Part shown: piece by piece, positions 61,583 to 64,000 of the stretch
Layout: each line of letters begins with the position of its first letter
Numbering within the stretch: the first letter of the stretch is position 1
Assembly (NCBI RefSeq): GCF_001192795.1
Contig: NZ_DF968179.1
Coordinates: 1 to 64,000, forward strand
Direction: 5' to 3'
DNA: 64,000 nt
Origin: Flexilinea flocculi
Lineage (GTDB): Bacteria > Chloroflexota > Anaerolineae > Anaerolineales > Anaerolineaceae
The notes under the pieces: generated by a model
The model's database searches: none
Told to the model about the DNA's origin: nothing
What the model saw: the letters and a program-made list of their open reading frames with translations, nothing else
Translations under genes and position numbers: made by a program

Positions 61583-61679
61583 CAGCAATTCTAAAATGAG
61601 GATTCTATGTTGTGTTGCTTTTGCGTTTCGCGCATGAAAATACAACAACAAAAGAATCCTTCCCAAATTTAAAATTGCT
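61583..61679. repeat. Dispersed intergenic palindrome, copy R7
   Basis: The left half CAGCAATTCTAAAATGAGGA and the right half TCCTTCCCAAATTTAAAATT are inverted; further in, TGTTGTGTTG faces TACAACAACA around TTTTGCGTTTCGCGCATG. It lies in the 331-bp gap between maf and the next plus-strand gene. The rest of that gap (61680-61854) has no recognised feature. Confidence 0.75.
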
Positions 61680-61870
61680 CTCGAAGGTCTGCACCAATAT
61701 GGAAATGAAAGTTGAATCGTATAATTAGGAACATACATACCAACTTTGCAGTCGCCCGAATGGAAATGTTGGTAACTTGTGTTATCAGAAGAATTTTAAG
61801 GGAAAGCAATACGAGAAGCAAACTGTTATATATATTCAAATATTGAAAAAAAACAGGAGCAGACAGTTCA

Positions 61871-62998
61871 TTGAAAATTTTACATGTAATTACTGATCTG
61901 GATCGTGGCGGCGCGGAAATCATGCTGGCAAGGATATTACCTTTGCTGCGGACTGCCGGTTGTCAACAGCAAGTCATCTGTTTGAGCGGTCCGGGCAATA
62001 TAGGTAAAATTATCCAAGAAAATGGTTTTCCGGTTTCTTATTTAAATATGAAACGATCTGTACCGGATCTGTTTGCATGGATTCGGCTGGTGAAAATGAT
62101 CCGGTTGGAACAACCGGATTTGATCCATTCCTGGCTGTATCATGCGGATTTGTATGTCAGTCTGGCAGATCTCTTTGTCCAAAAACCGCTGGTCTGGGGA
62201 TTACATAATTCTACATTAGGTACGAAATCCAACCGTATTACCAGGGTCATTGTACGGATTCTGTCAAAATTATCTCATTTAGTGCCAAGGCGGATTCTCT
62301 CTTGTTCGAAAGAAGCGATGAAAGTTCATCAAGCACTGGGATATCGGCCGGATATCATGCGCTTTGTCCCGAACGGTTTTGATACGGTAACATTCAAACC
62401 CGATCTACACAAACGCATGGTTCTGCGTAATGAACTGAGATTGTCCGATCAACAAATACTGGTTGGCAACATTTCCCGCTTTGATCCACAAAAAAATCAT
62501 ATAGGATTGATTGAATGCTGGGGCATGCTGGCTGCATCGCGGCCGGATGTGCGATTCCTATTGGCTGGCAAGGGACTGGATGCGGGAAATCCGATCATTC
62601 GGGATCTTTTACGTTCTGCAGGTATCGATGATAAAACGATTTTATTGGGTATTCGGGAGGATGTGCCTGCGCTTCTGAATGCGTTGGATCTGTTTGTCTT
62701 CTCTTCCAACAGCGGTGAAGCTTTTCCGTTGATTATCGGCGAAGCCATGAGCAGCGGAATCCTGTGTGTCGGGACAAAAGTTGGAGATACTGCCGACTTG
62801 ATCGGCCCATGCGGACGGGTGGTTGAGCCAGATGACATCCCGGCGCTGCTGCAGGCTTGTCTGGAGATGCTTGCGCTATCAGAGGAAGAAAAAAAAGAAT
62901 TGCGTGAAGATTCCCGAAGGAGAATCAAGGAGCAATTTTCATTGGAAAAGATGAGTCAGGGTTATCTCGCGGTTTATCGCGAAATTCTGGCTTCCTGA
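61871..62998 (+). CDS. Family 4 glycosyltransferase
   Basis: The protein has 375 residues from the TTG at 61871, with AGGAG at 61855-61859. The N-terminus LKILHVITDLDRGGAEIMLA is the typical acceptor loop; PLVWGLHNSTL, MRFVPNGFDTVTFKP, VGNISRFDPQKNHIGLIECW and LFVFSSNSGEAFPLIIGEAM belong to the GT-B domains. It probably makes a surface glycan. It converges with the acyl carrier protein gene, 26 bp between stops. Confidence 0.9.
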   Translation: MKILHVITDLDRGGAEIMLARILPLLRTAGCQQQVICLSGPGNIGKIIQENGFPVSYLNMKRSVPDLFAWIRLVKMIRLEQPDLIHSWLYHADLYVSLADLFVQKPLVWGLHNSTLGTKSNRITRVIVRILSKLSHLVPRRILSCSKEAMKVHQALGYRPDIMRFVPNGFDTVTFKPDLHKRMVLRNELRLSDQQILVGNISRFDPQKNHIGLIECWGMLAASRPDVRFLLAGKGLDAGNPIIRDLLRSAGIDDKTILLGIREDVPALLNALDLFVFSSNSGEAFPLIIGEAMSSGILCVGTKVGDTADLIGPCGRVVEPDDIPALLQACLEMLALSEEEKKELREDSRRRIKEQFSLEKMSQGYLAVYREILAS

Positions 62999-63024
62999 AT
63001 ATGCAGAGATATACGGAAACGGAA

Positions 63025-63267
63025 TTAAAGTGTTCCGGAATGATTTTCTTCGATGATGCGCAGGAAATCCTGAATGCTTTTAACCCGGATAGCCTGTTCT
63101 GTCGTCATCCTGATGCCAAATTCTTTTTCAACCGCAGCACATAAATGAATGTGAGAAAAAGAATCCCATTCCGCAATATCTTCGGCGCTTGTGTGTTCAT
63201 CGATGACAAGCGTCTCATCATCAAAAACATCCTGTAAAATCTTCTGTAATTTTTCGATCGTTTCCAT
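63025..63267 (-). CDS. Acyl carrier protein
   Basis: The protein has 80 residues. The phosphopantetheine serine is Ser36 in IAEWDSFSHIHL. AVEKEFGIRMTTEQAI matches helix III. The sequence differs from fatty-acid AcpP (DSL motif), as in carriers dedicated to a biosynthetic cluster. It lies 41 bp downstream of the FkbH-type gene on the same strand; FkbH proteins load glyceryl units onto carriers of this kind. Confidence 0.9.
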   Translation of the reverse strand: METIEKLQKILQDVFDDETLVIDEHTSAEDIAEWDSFSHIHLCAAVEKEFGIRMTTEQAIRVKSIQDFLRIIEENHSGTL

Positions 63268-63308
63268 CCGTTAAAAACTCCTCTTTACTGGTTTCAGACT
63301 GTTGTTTT

Positions 63309-64000
63309 TCACATGGTTTCTTCTGTAACATGGATTTTTGTTTCACATGGAACATATGAGGATACGGAAAGCGAATATCTGCGCGTTCCATTCTCTTCTG
63401 CGATCAAATCGAAACCCAGATCGTCCAACAGATTTGCCACGTATCCATTTTTGGCTGTCGGAATGTATTCTCCCAGAATCTCTGCACAGCCAAAATTTTT
63501 AGCCACTGCAACTATATGGTTCAGCATGGCTTTTTCGAGATCGCGTTTAAAAACACGGCAGCTCATAACCCAGGATTCGATCCATAACCGCTTCCCTTCC
63601 TGTTTACGCAAAATGCAGGCTGAAATCAAGCCGTAATTGCTGAATTTATCGGCAAGTATCGCCCGCAGCGGGTATACTGCTTCATCATTCAGGAGACAAT
63701 CCATCTCGGCTTCCGAATAACGAACAGTCCTGAGATTGAACTGGTTGGTTTTGTTGATTAATTGAGTGAAGCGTTCTGTTTCGGATCGACTGACGCGCCC
63801 GATCCGGGCGTCCATCTCCAAAGCGGCCAGATACGCATCATAGTCAACCGAGCTTTCGCTCAAGCGGATGCGTTCCTGATCCGCTGCGTACGATTGCGCA
63901 CGGGATAAATCTTCTTTCGACAACTGCAGCCAGTCAAAATAGCCTGCCTTGTCCAGTGCGACGCTGAACTGTGCCGGATCTGCCGGAACATCCAGCACCG
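63309..64000 (-). CDS. FkbH-type HAD protein, 5' part outside the window
   Basis: Only the C-terminal 230 residues are present; the reading frame continues past the window edge, so the apparent GTG at 63998 is internal. INKTNQFNLRTVRYSEAEMD and LEMDARIGRVSRSETERFTQ are hallmarks of the C-terminal half of FkbH proteins; the last 100 residues form a GNAT-like domain (HIVAVAKNFGCAEILGEYIP). FkbH-like enzymes dephosphorylate 1,3-bisphosphoglycerate and attach glyceryl to an acyl carrier protein. The ACP gene follows. Confidence 0.88.
   Translation of the reverse strand, partial: VLDVPADPAQFSVALDKAGYFDWLQLSKEDLSRAQSYAADQERIRLSESSVDYDAYLAALEMDARIGRVSRSETERFTQLINKTNQFNLRTVRYSEAEMDCLLNDEAVYPLRAILADKFSNYGLISACILRKQEGKRLWIESWVMSCRVFKRDLEKAMLNHIVAVAKNFGCAEILGEYIPTAKNGYVANLLDDLGFDLIAEENGTRRYSLSVSSYVPCETKIHVTEETM

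Noticed and set aside
1-64000. tRNA, rRNA and riboswitch genes
   Set aside because: No T-loop-like GGTTCRANTCC context with a cloverleaf, and no recognised riboswitch core, was seen in the intergenic regions; a covariance-model search was not possible.

Overview
The window looks like chromosomal DNA of a low-GC (roughly 40% by eye, not computed) member of the Chloroflexota, most likely an Anaerolineae of the Flexilinea type. This is inferred from gene style: papain-like secreted proteases with FG-GAP-like repeats, MacAB-type exporters with a NarL-type two-component system, many family 2 and 4 glycosyltransferases, a DUF951 protein, frequent TTG/GTG starts and very weak ribosome sites. No rRNA or tRNA gene and no CRISPR array was seen.

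Layout. (1) 1-14 kb is accessory DNA: a frameshifted IS5-type element at the left edge, a large fused methyltransferase/FrhB/pyruvyl-transferase gene with a 13-unit coiled-coil repeat, an ISL3 remnant, an IS1634-type element inside a 133-bp direct repeat, two paralogous secreted cysteine proteases with 6 and 7 FG-GAP-like repeats, and a dead IS4-type transposase between them. (2) 14-18 kb holds a glycosyltransferase, a translationally coupled small coiled-coil protein and a polytopic membrane protein. (3) 18.6-29.9 kb is an eight-gene minus-strand operon: adaptor pair, ABC ATPase, MacB-like permease, sensor kinase, response regulator, second adaptor pair. (4) 30-34 kb carries yitT, era, a GIY-YIG protein, a TyrA-like dehydrogenase and an M50 protease. 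(5) 34.6-37.6 kb has an MBOAT acyltransferase and an SGNH-like membrane protein, the usual pair for surface polysaccharide O-acetylation. (6) 37.9-40.5 kb is a plus-strand housekeeping run: DUF951, tsaE, tsaB, rimI and a family 4 uracil-DNA glycosylase. (7) 40.7-47.6 kb is a glycan assembly block with a WecA/MraY-type phosphotransferase, three glycosyltransferases and a large membrane protein. (8) 47.7-50.5 kb has an ABC-F protein, a perfect parS site, a cyclophilin and a ferredoxin. (9) 50.5-50.7 kb is AT-rich and carries a cluster of DnaA-box-like 9-mers. (10) 50.8-61.5 kb holds pepF, DUF952, a serine hydrolase, a murein-peptide recycling pair (NlpC/P60 and dipeptide epimerase), rsgA, PBP2 and Maf. 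(11) 61.9-64 kb has another glycosyltransferase, an acyl carrier protein and the 3' part of an FkbH-type gene that runs off the window.

Two themes join the regions. Many genes build or remodel the cell surface (glycosyltransferases, lipid-linked sugar synthesis, acylation, murein recycling, PBP2, secreted proteases, exporters). The spaces between operons repeatedly contain one family of imperfect palindromes of about 60-120 bp ending in CAGCAATTCGAAAT-like sequence: seven clear or partial copies and one degenerate copy. The perfect parS site, with DnaA-box-like repeats 1 kb away, suggests that the window lies in the origin-proximal part of the chromosome.
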